A DNA stretch of 38,419 nucleotides from Actinomycetales bacterium. GTDB taxonomy: Bacteria; Actinomycetota; Actinomycetes; Actinomycetales; Actinomycetaceae. Within the stretch, counting starts at the first letter, position 1; each line of letters starts with the position of its first letter. A program made the position numbers and the translations under genes. A model generated the notes under the pieces. The model did not search any database. It saw nothing but the letters and a program-made list of their open reading frames with translations, and had not been told where the DNA came from. Shown here in pieces: positions 17,000 through 26,663 of this stretch. The stretch covers positions 1 to 38,419 of the forward strand of contig JADGOQ010000119.1 in NCBI GenBank assembly GCA_017882885.1. Reading direction: 5' to 3'.

Positions 17000-18739
17000 G
17001 CGCCGCGTCCGGGCCTCGCTCGTGTGGAAGTTGCGGTGCGGCCGCTCGGTGCGGGGACCGCCGTCCGGCGCGATGCGCAGGGCGCGTCCCGCCACCCGGC
17101 TCTTCTGCAGCCGCCGGATCGCGTCGTCGGACGGCTCGGATTCGAACTCCACCAGCGAGAACGTCGGGAAGATGTCGATGCGGCCGATCTCACGGCCGTC
17201 GATCCGCCCGTCGCCTGTGAGGGCCCCGACGATACCGCCGGGCTTGACGCCGTCCTTGTGGCCCACCTCCACTCGGTAGCGGATCCCGCCGCCGTCGTGG
17301 CGGTCGCGGGTCCGGGCGCCGGCGCCCGCGCGCGGCCCCTTGCCCTCGACACGGGTGCGGCCCTCGCCGCGGTCGCCGCGACCCCCGCCCTGGCCCTCGA
17401 ACGAGGCGGACAGGAAGTTGCCGTTCTGGTCCACGCTCTCCTCGCGGCGCAGGCGGCCGCCGGGGCTGGTCTGGTCGGGCTCCACGTCCACGGCACGCGC
17501 CAGGAGCGCGACCGCCAGGTCGAGCGGGTCGGCGCCGCTGGCCACCACTGCCGCGCGGAAGACCTCGAGGTCTCCCTCCGGGAGGCTGCGCAGCACCAGT
17601 CCGATGCGGTGCCTGACGACGTCGGAGGGCGACGGGACCGGCACCTCGGTGAGCTTGGTGTGTGTGAGGCGTTCGATGTTCCGCAGGCGGTCGAACTCCT
17701 TGGGGGTGAAGAAGGTCAGGGCCTTGCCCTTGCGGCCCGCGCGGCCGGTGCGTCCGATGCGGTGCACGTAGGACTCCGCCTCGCGCGGAACGTCGAAGTT
17801 GACGACCAGGCCGATGCGCTCGACGTCAAGACCGCGGGCGGCCACATCGGTGGCGACCAGTACGTCCAGCGTGCCCTGGCGAAGACGCTCGATGAGCCGC
17901 TCCCGTTCCGCCTGGGCGACGTCGCCGGAGATGGACGACGCACGGACGCCCCGTGTGGCGAGCGCGAGCGAGACCTCGTCGGCGGTGGACCGCGTGCGCA
18001 CGAAGACGAGCGCTGCTTCCTCGCGCCAGACCGACAGGACGCGGGCGAGGGCTTCGACCTTGAAGCGGAAGGGGACGACGGCGTACAGCTGCTCGGTGTT
18101 CTCGACGGTCGAGGCCGCGGGGGTCACCTCGATGCGCAGGGGGTCGTGCAGGTGGGTGGCCGCGACGTGCGCGATGGAGGCCGGCATCGTGGCCGAGAAG
18201 AGGGCGGTGATTCGCTCCGTGGGGATCGAGGAGGCGATGGTCTCCACGTCCTCGGCGAAACCCATGCGGAGCATCTCGTCGGCCTCGTCCAGGACGAACA
18301 CGCGCAGTTGGGAGACGTCGAGCGAGCCGCGCTCCATCAGGTCCATGACACGGCCGGGGGTGCCAACCACCACCTGGGCGCCCTGCTTGAGCGCGCGCAA
18401 CTGTGGGAGGTAGCTGGAGCCGCCGTAGACGGGAATCACCTCGGTGCGCTGATGCGCCGCGAACGAGGCGATGGCGTCGGCCACCTGCATGGCGAGTTCA
18501 CGGGTGGGGGTGAGGACAAGCGCCTGCACGTGGCGCACGGTGGGGTCCACGTGGGAGAGCAGCGGCAGCCCGAAGGCCGCGGTCTTGCCGGTGCCGGTCT
18601 GGGCGATGCCGACGACGTCGCGCCCCTCCAGCAGCGCCGGGATCGCCGAGCGCTGGATGTCGGTGGCCTCGGTGAATCCGAGGTCATCGATGGCGCGCTG
18701 CAGGCTTTCCGGCAGCGCAAAGATGTCAAAATGAGTCAC
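16991..18739 (-). CDS. deaD: DEAD-box ATP-dependent RNA helicase with DbpA-type RNA-binding domain
   Basis: Unwinds structured RNA, likely in ribosome assembly and RNA turnover (cold-shock DeaD/CsdA group). The GTG at 18739 is chosen for AAGGG 6 bases upstream; the open frame extends further but into the MFS gene. Motifs in order: Q motif (LGFTEATDIQRSAIPALL), AQTGTGKT, PTRELA, TPGR, DEAD, SAT, the helicase C domain with ATDVAARGLD and HRIGRTGRAG. A Gly/Arg-rich linker (about residues 445-485) leads to a DbpA RNA-binding fold (RYRVEVGHKDGVKPGGIVGA ... GRIDIFPTFSLVEF). The tail is basic (HRNFHTSEARTRRFD). The 582-residue length is normal for actinobacterial DeaD. Confidence 0.93.
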   Translation of the reverse strand: MTHFDIFALPESLQRAIDDLGFTEATDIQRSAIPALLEGRDVVGIAQTGTGKTAAFGLPLLSHVDPTVRHVQALVLTPTRELAMQVADAIASFAAHQRTEVIPVYGGSSYLPQLRALKQGAQVVVGTPGRVMDLMERGSLDVSQLRVFVLDEADEMLRMGFAEDVETIASSIPTERITALFSATMPASIAHVAATHLHDPLRIEVTPAASTVENTEQLYAVVPFRFKVEALARVLSVWREEAALVFVRTRSTADEVSLALATRGVRASSISGDVAQAERERLIERLRQGTLDVLVATDVAARGLDVERIGLVVNFDVPREAESYVHRIGRTGRAGRKGKALTFFTPKEFDRLRNIERLTHTKLTEVPVPSPSDVVRHRIGLVLRSLPEGDLEVFRAAVVASGADPLDLAVALLARAVDVEPDQTSPGGRLRREESVDQNGNFLSASFEGQGGGRGDRGEGRTRVEGKGPRAGAGARTRDRHDGGGIRYRVEVGHKDGVKPGGIVGALTGDGRIDGREIGRIDIFPTFSLVEFESEPSDDAIRRLQKSRVAGRALRIAPDGGPRTERPHRNFHTSEARTRRFD

Positions 18740-18801
18740 AGGAAGCCCTTGGATGTGCCCGGATGTGGGCGGGAGCGGCGAGATGAGCCGCACGTTCCCC
18801 C

Positions 18802-20214
18802 TCAGGCTATCGGCTCCACCTGCACGGCGGGACGTGGGGGTCCCGTGAGGTTCGGCACACGGGCCGCCGACAGCACCGCGACCAGCGCAAACGCGGTCAT
18901 CGCGGCGAATCCCGGGAGGTACGGGTTCAGGCCGCCACCGAGGAGCGCGGTGAACGTGGCACCGAACAGGGCGAGTGCGAGGGCGGCGCCGGCGCCGTCG
19001 GCGATCTGCAGCGCCGCGGAGACCTCGCCGTGCTTCTCGGCCGGGGTGATCTCGAGCGCCAGCACCGCCATCGCGGGGAACACCACACCCATCCCGAGCC
19101 CGGCGAACACCCACCCGGCCACCGCCACCTGGGCGGGTACGCCGTCGATGACCACCAGGGCGGAGACGGCGGTCCCCACAGCCACGAGGGCGGCGCCGAT
19201 CCACGAGGCGCGGTGGCGCGCGTGTGGGTTCGTGAGCCGCCCCTGGATCCACGCGCCGAGCGCCCACGTCACGGAGCCGACGGTGAGGACCAGCCCGGCC
19301 GGCCCGGGGTCCCAGCCGCGCTCCCGCTGGAGGAGGAGCGGGAGGAAGGACTCCATCGCGATCACCACGCCGTTGACCAAGAGCCGGGTGGCCACCACCG
19401 AGGCGATGCCGTGACGCAGCGCGAACGTCCCCGGTGGGAGGAGGCGCGGCAGGAAGACCACGACGAGAACCAGCGCGACCCCGGCCGGCGCCAGTCCCGC
19501 CGGCGACGACGACGTCGCGCCCTGCAGCACCGCCACCGCGGCCGCCACGACGACGGCCGGCAGGATCGTGGAGCGCACGCGCCGGCGGATCGACTGGTCG
19601 GGGGAGCGCTGCGCGGCGACGTCGTCGGCGGCACGCAGGAGGGGCCGCAGCATGACGAGCGCGACCACGGCGAGCGGGGCCACCCCGAGGAAGACCAGCC
19701 GCCACGTCAGCACCTGCGCGATGTACCCCGCCAGGGGCGGACCCACCAGGGAGGGGACCACCCAGGCGGCGGAGAACGCGGCGAAGAACCGGGGCCGGAC
19801 CAGCGGTGGGACGATCGCCCCCACGGCGGCGTAGAGCGAGACGGTGAGGACGCCCGTCCCGAGGCCGGTGACCCCGCGGCCGAGGGCCACGAGCGGCATC
19901 GTCGGGGCACCGCCCGCCACCAGCAGACCCGCCGTGAAGAGACCCACACCGGTGACCAGCGGGGCTCGGAGGGAGCGCGCGTCGATCCACACGCCCGCGC
20001 CCGCGGTTGCCGCGATGTGGCAGGCGAGCGGCAGCCCCATGGCGAGCGCGAAGAAGCGCAGGCCGTCGAGCTCCTCGGCCACCACCGGCATCATCGTGGT
20101 GACCGCGAGGTTCTCGAAGGCGCCGAGCGAGATCAGTGCCACCGACCCCACCAGCAGCAACCGCAACACGTCCTCGGACACGTCGCGCTGCGTGTGAGGG
20201 AGGGCATCGGGCAC
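18802..20214 (-). CDS. Major facilitator superfamily transporter
   Basis: A 470-residue polytopic membrane protein with about 14 hydrophobic segments by eye. Typical MFS features are the start of helix 1 ([22 protein letters not shown]), ARG-type loop residues after helix 2 ([11 protein letters not shown]), [21 protein letters not shown] around helix 4 and [22 protein letters not shown] (motif C-like) at helix 5-6. This is the drug:H+ antiporter type of layout; the substrate is not readable. The start is placed at GTG 20214 because GACAAT sits exactly 6 bases upstream, as in other leaderless genes here; the frame stays open to 20259. The gene is divergent from aspS and runs toward deaD with a gap of 62 bases. 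Confidence 0.85.
   Translation of the reverse strand: MPDALPHTQRDVSEDVLRLLLVGSVALISLGAFENLAVTTMMPVVAEELDGLRFFALAMGLPLACHIAATAGAGVWIDARSLRAPLVTGVGLFTAGLLVAGGAPTMPLVALGRGVTGLGTGVLTVSLYAAVGAIVPPLVRPRFFAAFSAAWVVPSLVGPPLAGYIAQVLTWRLVFLGVAPLAVVALVMLRPLLRAADDVAAQRSPDQSIRRRVRSTILPAVVVAAAVAVLQGATSSSPAGLAPAGVALVLVVVFLPRLLPPGTFALRHGIASVVATRLLVNGVVIAMESFLPLLLQRERGWDPGPAGLVLTVGSVTWALGAWIQGRLTNPHARHRASWIGAALVAVGTAVSALVVIDGVPAQVAVAGWVFAGLGMGVVFPAMAVLALEITPAEKHGEVSAALQIADGAGAALALALFGATFTALLGGGLNPYLPGFAAMTAFALVAVLSAARVPNLTGPPRPAVQVEPIA
18804..18809 (-). promoter_or_regulatory. Candidate -10 for deaD
   Basis: On the minus strand the sequence is TAGCCT, overlapping the MFS stop codon. It would give a leader of about 58 bases containing a 5-bp hairpin (GCGGC/GCCGC, 18775-18791). 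This is a weak call. Confidence 0.3.
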
Positions 20215-20220
20215 GATGCG

Positions 20221-20226
20221 ATTGTC
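20221..20226 (-). promoter_or_regulatory. Probable leaderless promoter (-10) for the MFS gene
   Basis: The minus strand reads GACAAT, 6 bases, then the GTG at 20214. The same GACAAT-N6-GTG pattern precedes der. It supports the shorter start of the transporter. Confidence 0.42.
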
Positions 20227-20241
20227 CGCGCGCGATCCGGC

Positions 20242-20272
20242 TAATATCAAATTGCCCACGCCTGTCTAGCGT
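20242..20272 (+). promoter_or_regulatory. aspS promoter region
   Basis: Two possible -10 elements are TAATAT (20242-20247) and TAGCGT (20267-20272). Either gives a leader that retains the AGGGAAAGG ribosome-binding site (20285-20293). No clear -35 is seen, and I cannot choose between them. Confidence 0.35.
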
Positions 20273-20300
20273 TCGGCAACCACAAGGGAAAGGTCACCCC

Positions 20301-22076
20301 GTGCATCGCACCCACACGGCAGGTTCGCTGTCGAAGTCAGACGTTGGCTCCGTCGTCACCCTGGCCGGCTGGGTGGATCGCCGCCGGGACCACGGCGGTG
20401 TCGCGTTCATCGACCTGCGCGACGCCGCGGGGATCGCCCAGGTGGTCATCCGCGAGGAGGTGGCCCACGAGCTGCGCGCGGAGTACGTGCTGCAGGTCAG
20501 CGGGCGGGTCGAGATGCGGCCCGAGGGGAACGCGAACCCGAACCTTGCCACCGGCGAGATCGAGGTGATCGCCGACGACGTCGTCGTGCTGAATGCCGCC
20601 GCCCCGTTGCCGTTCCAGGTGTCCGAGCACGCCGAGGAGCAGGTGGGCGAGGAGGCGCGCCTCAAGTACCGCTACCTCGACCTGCGCCGGAAGGCGCCGG
20701 CGGCCGCCCTGCGGTTGCGTGCGAAGGTCAGCCGGGCGGCGCGCCGGGTGCTGGATGCGCAGGACTTCGTGGAGATCGAGACCCCGACGCTCACGCGGTC
20801 CACCCCCGAGGGTGCCCGCGACTTCATCGTGCCGGCGCGCCTTTCCCCGGGCAGCTGGTACGCCCTGCCGCAGTCGCCCCAGCTCTTCAAGCAGTTGCTC
20901 ATGGTGGCCGGCATGGAGCGGTACTACCAGATCGCCCGCTGCTACCGGGATGAGGACTTCCGTGCGGACCGTCAGCCCGAGTTCACCCAGCTCGACGTCG
21001 AGATGAGCTTCGTGGACCAGGACGACGTGATCGCGGTGTCCGAGGAGGTGCTCGTGGCGCTCTGGGACCTCATCGGGTACACGGTCCCCACCCCGATCCC
21101 GCGCATGACGTTCAAGGACGCCATGGAGAAGTACGGCACCGACAAGCCGGACCTGCGGTTCGGTCTGGAGCTCACCGACCTCACCGGGTACTTCGCGAAC
21201 ACACCGTTCCGCGTGTTCCAGGCGCCGTACGTGGGCGCCGTCGTGATGCCCGGCGGTGGCTCGCAGCCGCGGCGCACCTTTGACGCCTGGCAGGAGTGGG
21301 CGAAGCAACGCGGCGCCCGTGGCCTCGCCTACGTCACGGTCGGGGAGGACGGCACGCTCGGCGGGCCGGTGGCCAAGAACATCACCGAGGCGGAACGTGA
21401 CGGGCTGGCCGCGGCCGTTGGCGCGCAGCCCGGCGACTGCATCTTCTTCGCCGCGGGCAAGACCGGTGAGGCGCGGGGGTTGCTCGGCGCCGCCCGCCTT
21501 GAGATCGGCCGCCGCGTCGGTCTGATCGACGAGAGCGAGTGGTCCTTCGTCTGGGTGGTGGACGCGCCGCTGTTCAAGCCCACCGGCGAGGACGACGACG
21601 TCGCCGTGGGTACCGGCGCCTGGACCGCGGTCCACCACGCGTTCACCTCGCCGACGCCGGAGTGGATCGACCGCTTCGAGGAGGCCCCGGGCGAGGCGCT
21701 GGCGTACGCCTACGACATCGTCTGCAACGGAAACGAGATCGGCGGCGGGTCCATCCGTATCCACCGTCGCGACGTCCAGCAGCGCGTGTTCGAGGTCATG
21801 GGCATCGGGGCCGAGGAGGCGCAGGAGAAGTTCGGCTTCCTCCTCGATGCCTTCAAGTTCGGCGCCCCGCCGCACGGCGGCATCGCATTCGGGTGGGACC
21901 GCATCACCGCGCTGCTGACCGGAGCGGAATCGATCCGCGACGTCATCGCGTTCCCGAAGTCCGGGGGCGGCCTCGACCCGCTCACCGGCTCCCCCGCACC
22001 GATCACGGTGCAGCAGCGCCGCGAGGCCGGGGTGGACGCCAAGCCGAAGGGCGCGCGGGTCCCCACGGTGGGCTGA
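20301..22076 (+). CDS. aspS: Aspartyl-tRNA synthetase
   Basis: Class II enzyme charging tRNA-Asp (and possibly tRNA-Asn if the organism uses the amidotransferase route; this cannot be told from the window). The 591-residue bacterial-type protein has an N-terminal OB anticodon-binding domain (about 1-105, [19 protein letters not shown]), class II motif 1 near RYLDLRR, motif 2 [19 protein letters not shown], the bacterial GAD insertion (about 290-410), and motif 3 [13 protein letters not shown]. The GTG at 20301 is fixed by AGGGAAAGG 8 bases upstream and by the family start MHRTHxAGxL. It is flanked by minus-strand genes on both sides, so it is monocistronic. Confidence 0.96.
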   Translation: MHRTHTAGSLSKSDVGSVVTLAGWVDRRRDHGGVAFIDLRDAAGIAQVVIREEVAHELRAEYVLQVSGRVEMRPEGNANPNLATGEIEVIADDVVVLNAAAPLPFQVSEHAEEQVGEEARLKYRYLDLRRKAPAAALRLRAKVSRAARRVLDAQDFVEIETPTLTRSTPEGARDFIVPARLSPGSWYALPQSPQLFKQLLMVAGMERYYQIARCYRDEDFRADRQPEFTQLDVEMSFVDQDDVIAVSEEVLVALWDLIGYTVPTPIPRMTFKDAMEKYGTDKPDLRFGLELTDLTGYFANTPFRVFQAPYVGAVVMPGGGSQPRRTFDAWQEWAKQRGARGLAYVTVGEDGTLGGPVAKNITEAERDGLAAAVGAQPGDCIFFAAGKTGEARGLLGAARLEIGRRVGLIDESEWSFVWVVDAPLFKPTGEDDDVAVGTGAWTAVHHAFTSPTPEWIDRFEEAPGEALAYAYDIVCNGNEIGGGSIRIHRRDVQQRVFEVMGIGAEEAQEKFGFLLDAFKFGAPPHGGIAFGWDRITALLTGAESIRDVIAFPKSGGGLDPLTGSPAPITVQQRREAGVDAKPKGARVPTVG

Positions 22077-22095
22077 TCTGGCGTCCAGACGGCGC

Positions 22096-22568
22096 TCAGG
22101 GCCGGGGATCCCGCGAGTCGTAGCGCAGGAAGCCGCTCTGGGCGCGCGCCAGCGCGAGGACCGCGATGACGCCTGCCACCCCGCCCGCCAGTGCGGCCCA
22201 CGGGAGGGCGAGCTCCCCGAGTGTGCCGGCGACAACGTCGCCGAGCCGCGGGCCCCCCGCCACGTACCCGCTCCAGTCCACCAGGTAGCCGGCGGCCACG
22301 GGCCCCACCAGCATGGACACGCTCATCGCGAGGGAGCTGAGGGCGTTCGCGGCTGGCAGCAGTTCCAGCTCGAGGATTCGGGGGTAGATCGCCTGTCGCG
22401 CGGGGGAGACGACGCCGAACGCCGCGGAATTGAGGGCCACCAGGGCGTAAAGCACCCACTCGTTGGTGTTGCCGAGCCGGCGCCGGCCCCGGAGAGCGTG
22501 TTGCCGACGTACAGCCGACGGAAGTTCGGATGCAGGCGCAGGGGAGTGACGTCAACCAGGAGACCCAT
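22096..22568 (-). pseudogene. Remnant of an MFS transporter (EntS/DHA3-like), internally deleted
   Basis: Only pieces of a transporter of about 420 residues remain. The N-terminal piece is MGLLVDVTPLRLHPNFRRLY (start 22568), the usual beginning of EntS-like MFS exporters, up to NTLSGAGAG. Near 22475 the frame shifts, and the other frame continues as NEWVLYALVALNSAAFGVVS, the helix 3-4 region, so about 70 residues are missing. After AAGYLVDWSGY it jumps to GPRLGDVVAGTLGE and a final helix ending FLRYDSRDPRP, the normal C-terminus, so about 190 further residues are missing. It follows the MMPL gene by 12 bases on the same strand. Family identity is from pattern recognition; the deletion sizes are estimates from typical homologues. 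Confidence 0.75.
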
Positions 22569-22580
22569 GTGGTCGGGCCG

Positions 22581-24812
22581 TCAGTGGGTGATGCCGAAGC
22601 GGTAGTAGATGGGCTTGAGCCACTTCGGCGCCCACCAGTTCATCGTGCCCAGGATCGTCATCGTGGAGGGCACGAGCAGCATGCGCACGAGCGTGGCGTC
22701 CACCAGCACGGTCATGGCGAGCGCGAACCCGATCTCCTTGACCACGATGAGCTTGCCGCTCACGAACCCCGCGAAGACGAGCAGCATCACGAGGGCCGCC
22801 GACGTGATGATCCGGCCGGACTTCTGCAGTCCGTGCTCCACCGCGTAGTCGTTGTCCCCTGTCTTGTCCCAGAACTCCTTGATCCGCGACAGCAGGAACA
22901 CCTCGTAGTCCATCGCCAGGCCGAAGCCGAACGCGAACCCGAGGGCCACCACGATCACCTCCATCCCGCCGGGCGGGGTGAAGTCCAGCACCCCGGTGAG
23001 GTGCCCCTCCTGGAACACGTACACGGTGATTCCCAGCGAAGCGGCGAGGGAGAGCAGGTTGATGATGAGCGCCTTCAGGGGAACGATCACGGAGCCGGTC
23101 ATCAGGAAGAGCAGTGAGAACACCGAGATGACCACCAGGCCGGCCGCCAGTGGCAGACCGTCGGCGAGTGCCCCGGTGAAGTCGATGAGGTCGGCGCCGG
23201 CGCCTCCCACCCAGTTCTCGAAGCCCGGTTCCAGGTCGCGGAGTTCGCGCACGACGTCGATCGCCGCGGGGGCGGAGGAGTCGATGTCCAGCCGCATTGA
23301 GATCAGCTGGTACTCGCCCAGCTCCGTGACCGGGTTGACCCGCTCCACGTGGTCCATCGTCGCGATCTCCGCGGCCCACGCGGTGGCGTCCGCGGCGGAG
23401 GCATCGGCCACGATGTAGATGTCCGGGTACTGCAGCGCCGGGAACTTCTCGTCGACGACGTTCATGTAGGCCTGCTGTTCCGTGCCGTCAGGGACGTACT
23501 CGAGCGTGTTGGAGCGCAGGTTGATCGACAGCAGCGGGGAGGCGAGGAAGAGGAGGAGCGCCAGCACGGGAAGCAGCACGAGCCACGGGTGGCGGTGCAC
23601 GCCGCGGGCCAGGCGGGAGAAGACGCCGTCGTCCGGGGAGACGTCACCCAGCGCGGACGCGTGCGCGCCGATCAACGGGAGCTTCCGGAACACGGTCGGC
23701 CGCAGCAGGCGCCGCCCGATCAGCGCGAGGCTGGCGGGCACGAGGGTGATGGCGCTCAGGACCGCGAGGAGGACGATGGCGACACCGGCGGAGGCGATCG
23801 CCTTCAGCAGGGAGGAATTGATGAAGAGGAGGCCGGAGATGGAGAGTGCGATGGTGATGGCGGAGAAGAGGACCGTCCGGCCCGCGGTGTGGAGGGTCTC
23901 CACACTCGCGCGCAGCACCGCCGGGTCGGTCCGTCCCTTCCCAGCCCGCGGCCGCGTGTTCGCCACCTCCCTCTTGAGCTCCTCCCGGAAGCGGGAGACC
24001 ACCAGGAGGCCGTAGTCGATCGAGAGGGCCAACCCGATGACGGTGAGGACGTTCACGACGTAGCTGTCCAGGTTCATGAGGTACGACGCGCCGTACATCA
24101 TGGCCATGCCGCTGCCGATGGAGGCGATCGCGCCGATGATCGGCATGGACGCGGAGAGGAAGCCGCCGAACACCAGCACCATCACGAGGAGGGAGAGCGG
24201 CAGCGTGATCGCCTCACCCTTGGTGAGGTCGGTCTCCACCTGGTCGATGATCGACGCCGCGAGGAGCGCGTCGCTCGACACGTGGCCACGAACGCCGGTG
24301 ACGTCGAGGTCCGTGGCCACCTCTCCCAGCCGTTGCTCGACAGCGACGCGGGCGGTGGTCTCGTCACCCTCCGTCAGGCCGTCCTCCAGCTCCACCAGCA
24401 CCAGGAAACCATCCGCGTCGGTGGACAGGAGCGGTGCCGCGGCCGGGTCCGCCGGGCCGGCCGGGAAGGCGAACGGGTCCCGGACGGTGGCGACGCCGTC
24501 GATGGCGGTGAGGTCGTCACGCACGGCCACCATCACCGTGCCCACGTCCACCATCTGCGCCTGGTCGGTCAGGTCCAGCCCCGTGAGCGCGAGGCGCACC
24601 GACGTGGGGGAGTCATCCGCGGCGTTGATCCGGGCGTTGGCCGCCGCACTCTCGCTGCCCGGCACCTCGGGCTGTTCCGTGGCGAGCCGATCGAAGAGCC
24701 CTTCACCGAACGCCCCGAACGCGAGGGCGAAGGAGCCGGCCGTGACCACCAGCCAGACGAGGATCACCCGGACAGGGTGGTGGGCGCAGACACGTCCGAG
24801 GGCCTTCAGCAT
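22581..24812 (-). CDS. MMPL/RND-family membrane transporter
   Basis: A 743-residue protein with the RND half-repeat layout of actinobacterial MMPL exporters: helix 1 (about 15-37, PVRVILVWLVVTAGSFALAF), a first extracytoplasmic domain (about 40-180), five helices (about 185-340) with LSIDYGLLVVSRFREEL, helix 7 (HRHPWLVLLPVLALLLFLA), a second extracytoplasmic domain, and five more helices with GLAMDYEVFLLSRIKEFW. The two D-Y pairs (IDYG and MDYE) fit proton relay. Relatives export lipids or siderophores; the substrate here is unknown. The ATG at 24812 has GAGGA 8 bases upstream, and the longer open frame upstream is not like the family. It is divergent from parA. Confidence 0.9.
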   Translation of the reverse strand: MLKALGRVCAHHPVRVILVWLVVTAGSFALAFGAFGEGLFDRLATEQPEVPGSESAAANARINAADDSPTSVRLALTGLDLTDQAQMVDVGTVMVAVRDDLTAIDGVATVRDPFAFPAGPADPAAAPLLSTDADGFLVLVELEDGLTEGDETTARVAVEQRLGEVATDLDVTGVRGHVSSDALLAASIIDQVETDLTKGEAITLPLSLLVMVLVFGGFLSASMPIIGAIASIGSGMAMMYGASYLMNLDSYVVNVLTVIGLALSIDYGLLVVSRFREELKREVANTRPRAGKGRTDPAVLRASVETLHTAGRTVLFSAITIALSISGLLFINSSLLKAIASAGVAIVLLAVLSAITLVPASLALIGRRLLRPTVFRKLPLIGAHASALGDVSPDDGVFSRLARGVHRHPWLVLLPVLALLLFLASPLLSINLRSNTLEYVPDGTEQQAYMNVVDEKFPALQYPDIYIVADASAADATAWAAEIATMDHVERVNPVTELGEYQLISMRLDIDSSAPAAIDVVRELRDLEPGFENWVGGAGADLIDFTGALADGLPLAAGLVVISVFSLLFLMTGSVIVPLKALIINLLSLAASLGITVYVFQEGHLTGVLDFTPPGGMEVIVVALGFAFGFGLAMDYEVFLLSRIKEFWDKTGDNDYAVEHGLQKSGRIITSAALVMLLVFAGFVSGKLIVVKEIGFALAMTVLVDATLVRMLLVPSTMTILGTMNWWAPKWLKPIYYRFGITH

Positions 24813-24913
24813 GGGATCAATCCTCGCACTTTCGGCGGCACGTGTTGTGGTTCCGGAGGTGCGCGGGATTCGTCCGGAGGGTGCCGTTGCGGGTTCCCGG
24901 CGTGGGCGTCCAC

Positions 24914-24919
24914 TAGTCT
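24914..24919 (+). promoter_or_regulatory. Leaderless promoter (-10) for the parA-scpAB operon
   Basis: TAGTCT, 6 bases (GGGACC), then the GTG at 24926. No ribosome-binding site is present. It lies in the 113-base divergent gap with the MMPL gene and is the likely main promoter of the following run of genes. Confidence 0.58.
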
Positions 24920-24925
24920 GGGACC

Positions 24926-25780
24926 GTGGCAACTGATCAGGGCGAGCTGTTCGTGGCGGGCGAGGAGAAGGACTTCCCCGTCCCGCCGCCGCTGGCGAGC
25001 CACGGTCCGGCACGCGTGATCGCGATGTGCAACCAGAAGGGCGGGGTCGGCAAGACCACCAGTACGATCAACCTCGCGGCCGCGCTGGCCGAGTACGGCC
25101 GCCGCGTCCTCATCGTGGACTTCGATCCCCAGGGCGCCGCGTCCGCCGGCCTCGGCATCAATGCGAACGAACTCGAGGAGACGGTCTACACGCTGCTGAT
25201 GCACCCGCGCAGCGACATCCGCACCGTCATCAAGCCCACCGCGCTGGAGAACCTCGACGTCGTCCCCGCCAACATCGACCTCTCCGCCGCCGAGGTGCAA
25301 CTCGTGAACGAGGTGGCCCGGGAGCAGGCGCTCGCCCGCGTGCTGCGGCCGGTGCTGGACGAGTACGACGTCGTCCTCATCGACTGCCAGCCCTCGCTCG
25401 GCCTGCTCACCGTCAACGCGCTGACGGCCGCGCACGGCGTGATCATCCCGCTCGAGGCGGAGTACTTCGCCCTGCGCGGCGTCGCGCTGCTGGTGGAGAC
25501 CATCGACAAGGTGACGGACCGCCTGAACCCGAAACTCCGCGTGGACGGCATCCTCGCCACGATGGTGGACATGCGGACCCTGCACTCCCGCGAGGTCATC
25601 GAACGTGTCCGCGAGGCCTTCGGCGACAAGCTCTTCGCCACCAAGATCGCGCGCACGGTGAAGTTCCCGGATGCGTCGGTGGCGAGCGAGCCGATCACCA
25701 CCTATGCCCCCACCCACTCCGGTGCGGAGGCGTACCGTCGCCTCGCCCGTGAGCTGGTGGCGCGCGGCGATGCCGCCTGA
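24926..25780 (+). CDS. parA: ParA/Soj-family ATPase
   Basis: A 284-residue deviant Walker ATPase. The motif CNQKGGVGKTTSTINLA (about 34-50) has the signature lysine of the ParA/MinD group. The switch segment is VDFDPQGAASAGLG, followed by DVVLIDCQPSLGLLTVNAL and the P-x-E-x(2)-F-A-L region. No parB or parS site is adjacent, and the downstream genes are scpA and scpB. This chromosome-linked ParA paralogue beside scpAB is common in actinobacteria, distinct from the parAB pair at the origin, and probably serves chromosome organisation or positioning. The start is fixed by the leaderless promoter. The 3' end overlaps scpA by 11 bases. Confidence 0.92.
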   Translation: MATDQGELFVAGEEKDFPVPPPLASHGPARVIAMCNQKGGVGKTTSTINLAAALAEYGRRVLIVDFDPQGAASAGLGINANELEETVYTLLMHPRSDIRTVIKPTALENLDVVPANIDLSAAEVQLVNEVAREQALARVLRPVLDEYDVVLIDCQPSLGLLTVNALTAAHGVIIPLEAEYFALRGVALLVETIDKVTDRLNPKLRVDGILATMVDMRTLHSREVIERVREAFGDKLFATKIARTVKFPDASVASEPITTYAPTHSGAEAYRRLARELVARGDAA

Positions 25781-26663
25781 GGACGCGCGCGTCCTCGCCC
25801 CCGCCAAACCCGCCGGCCCGGACGCGTTCGAGGTCACCCTCACCAACTTCACGGGGCCTTTCGAACTGCTGCTCACGCTGATCACCAAGCACCGGCTGGA
25901 CATCACCGAGGTGGCCCTCGCCGAGGTCACGGACGAGTTCCTCTCCTACATGTCCGGACTGGAGGAGTGGGACCTGTCCCGGGCGAGCGAGTTCCTGGTG
26001 GTGGCGGCCACGCTCCTTGACCTCAAGGCCGCGCGGCTCCTGCCGCGAGGGGACGTGGAGTCCGAGGAGGACATCGAACTGCTCGAGGCGCGGGACCTCC
26101 TCTTCGCCCGACTGCTGGCGTACAAGGCATTCAAGGAGGTCGCGGACCACTTCGCCGGCCTGCTCGAGGCCTCGGCCCGCAGGCTACCCCGGTCCGTGCC
26201 GCTCGAACCCGAGTTCGCCGCGCTGCTTCCTGAACTGGTGATGTCGATCGGGTCGGAAGGGCTGGCGGCCCTCGCCGCTCGCGCCCTCGAGCCGAAGCCG
26301 GGCCTGCCCGCCGTCGAGCTCGCCCACGTGTACAACCCGACCGTGTCCGTGCACGACGAGGGCGAGACCGTCATGACCCGCCTGCGCCGCCACCACGTGC
26401 TGGCGTTCCGCGCGCTCGTCGCCGACGCCGCCAGCACCGCCGTCGTCGTCGCACGGTTCCTCTCGCTGCTCGAGTTGTTCCACGAGGGTGCCGTGACGTT
26501 CGAGCAGGCCGAGCCGCTCGGCGAGCTGCAGGTGCGCTGGTCCGGGGGCGAGGGTGAGTACACCGTGGGCGATGACTACGACGACGCCCCGGCGGACGAC
26601 GACGACGCGTGGGCGGGCGGCGCCCACGCCGTCGCCGACGAAGGCGAGGAGGCCCATGAGTGA
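25770..26663 (+). CDS. scpA: Segregation and condensation protein A
   Basis: ScpA is the kleisin that bridges the SMC head and neck and binds ScpB, forming the condensin that arranges replicated origins. The 297-residue protein carries the N-terminal kleisin motif (FEVTLTNFTGPFELLLTLI, about 23-41), the following conserved EVALAEVTDEFLSYM, a middle helical region rich in Leu/Arg, and a C-terminal winged-helix segment (about 190-255, VMTRLRRHHVLAFRALV). The last 30 residues are an acidic tail (DDYDDAPADDDDAW). The ATG at 25770 lies inside the parA end; no strong ribosome-binding site is seen, so coupling to parA is likely. The 3' end overlaps scpB by 8 bases. Confidence 0.93.
   Translation: MPPEDARVLAPAKPAGPDAFEVTLTNFTGPFELLLTLITKHRLDITEVALAEVTDEFLSYMSGLEEWDLSRASEFLVVAATLLDLKAARLLPRGDVESEEDIELLEARDLLFARLLAYKAFKEVADHFAGLLEASARRLPRSVPLEPEFAALLPELVMSIGSEGLAALAARALEPKPGLPAVELAHVYNPTVSVHDEGETVMTRLRRHHVLAFRALVADAASTAVVVARFLSLLELFHEGAVTFEQAEPLGELQVRWSGGEGEYTVGDDYDDAPADDDDAWAGGAHAVADEGEEAHE

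Noticed and set aside
17024-19414. A 796-codon + strand frame across deaD and the MFS gene
   Set aside because: It crosses two real minus-strand genes and shows no protein family.
20215-20259. A 15-residue longer start of the MFS gene
   Set aside because: The added residues ([15 protein letters not shown]) are unlike an MFS start and include the GACAAT that is better read as a -10.
24926-25780. parA read as a plasmid partition or replicon marker
   Set aside because: It is followed by scpA, scpB and rluB, a conserved chromosomal order, with no parB, no iterons and no rep gene.
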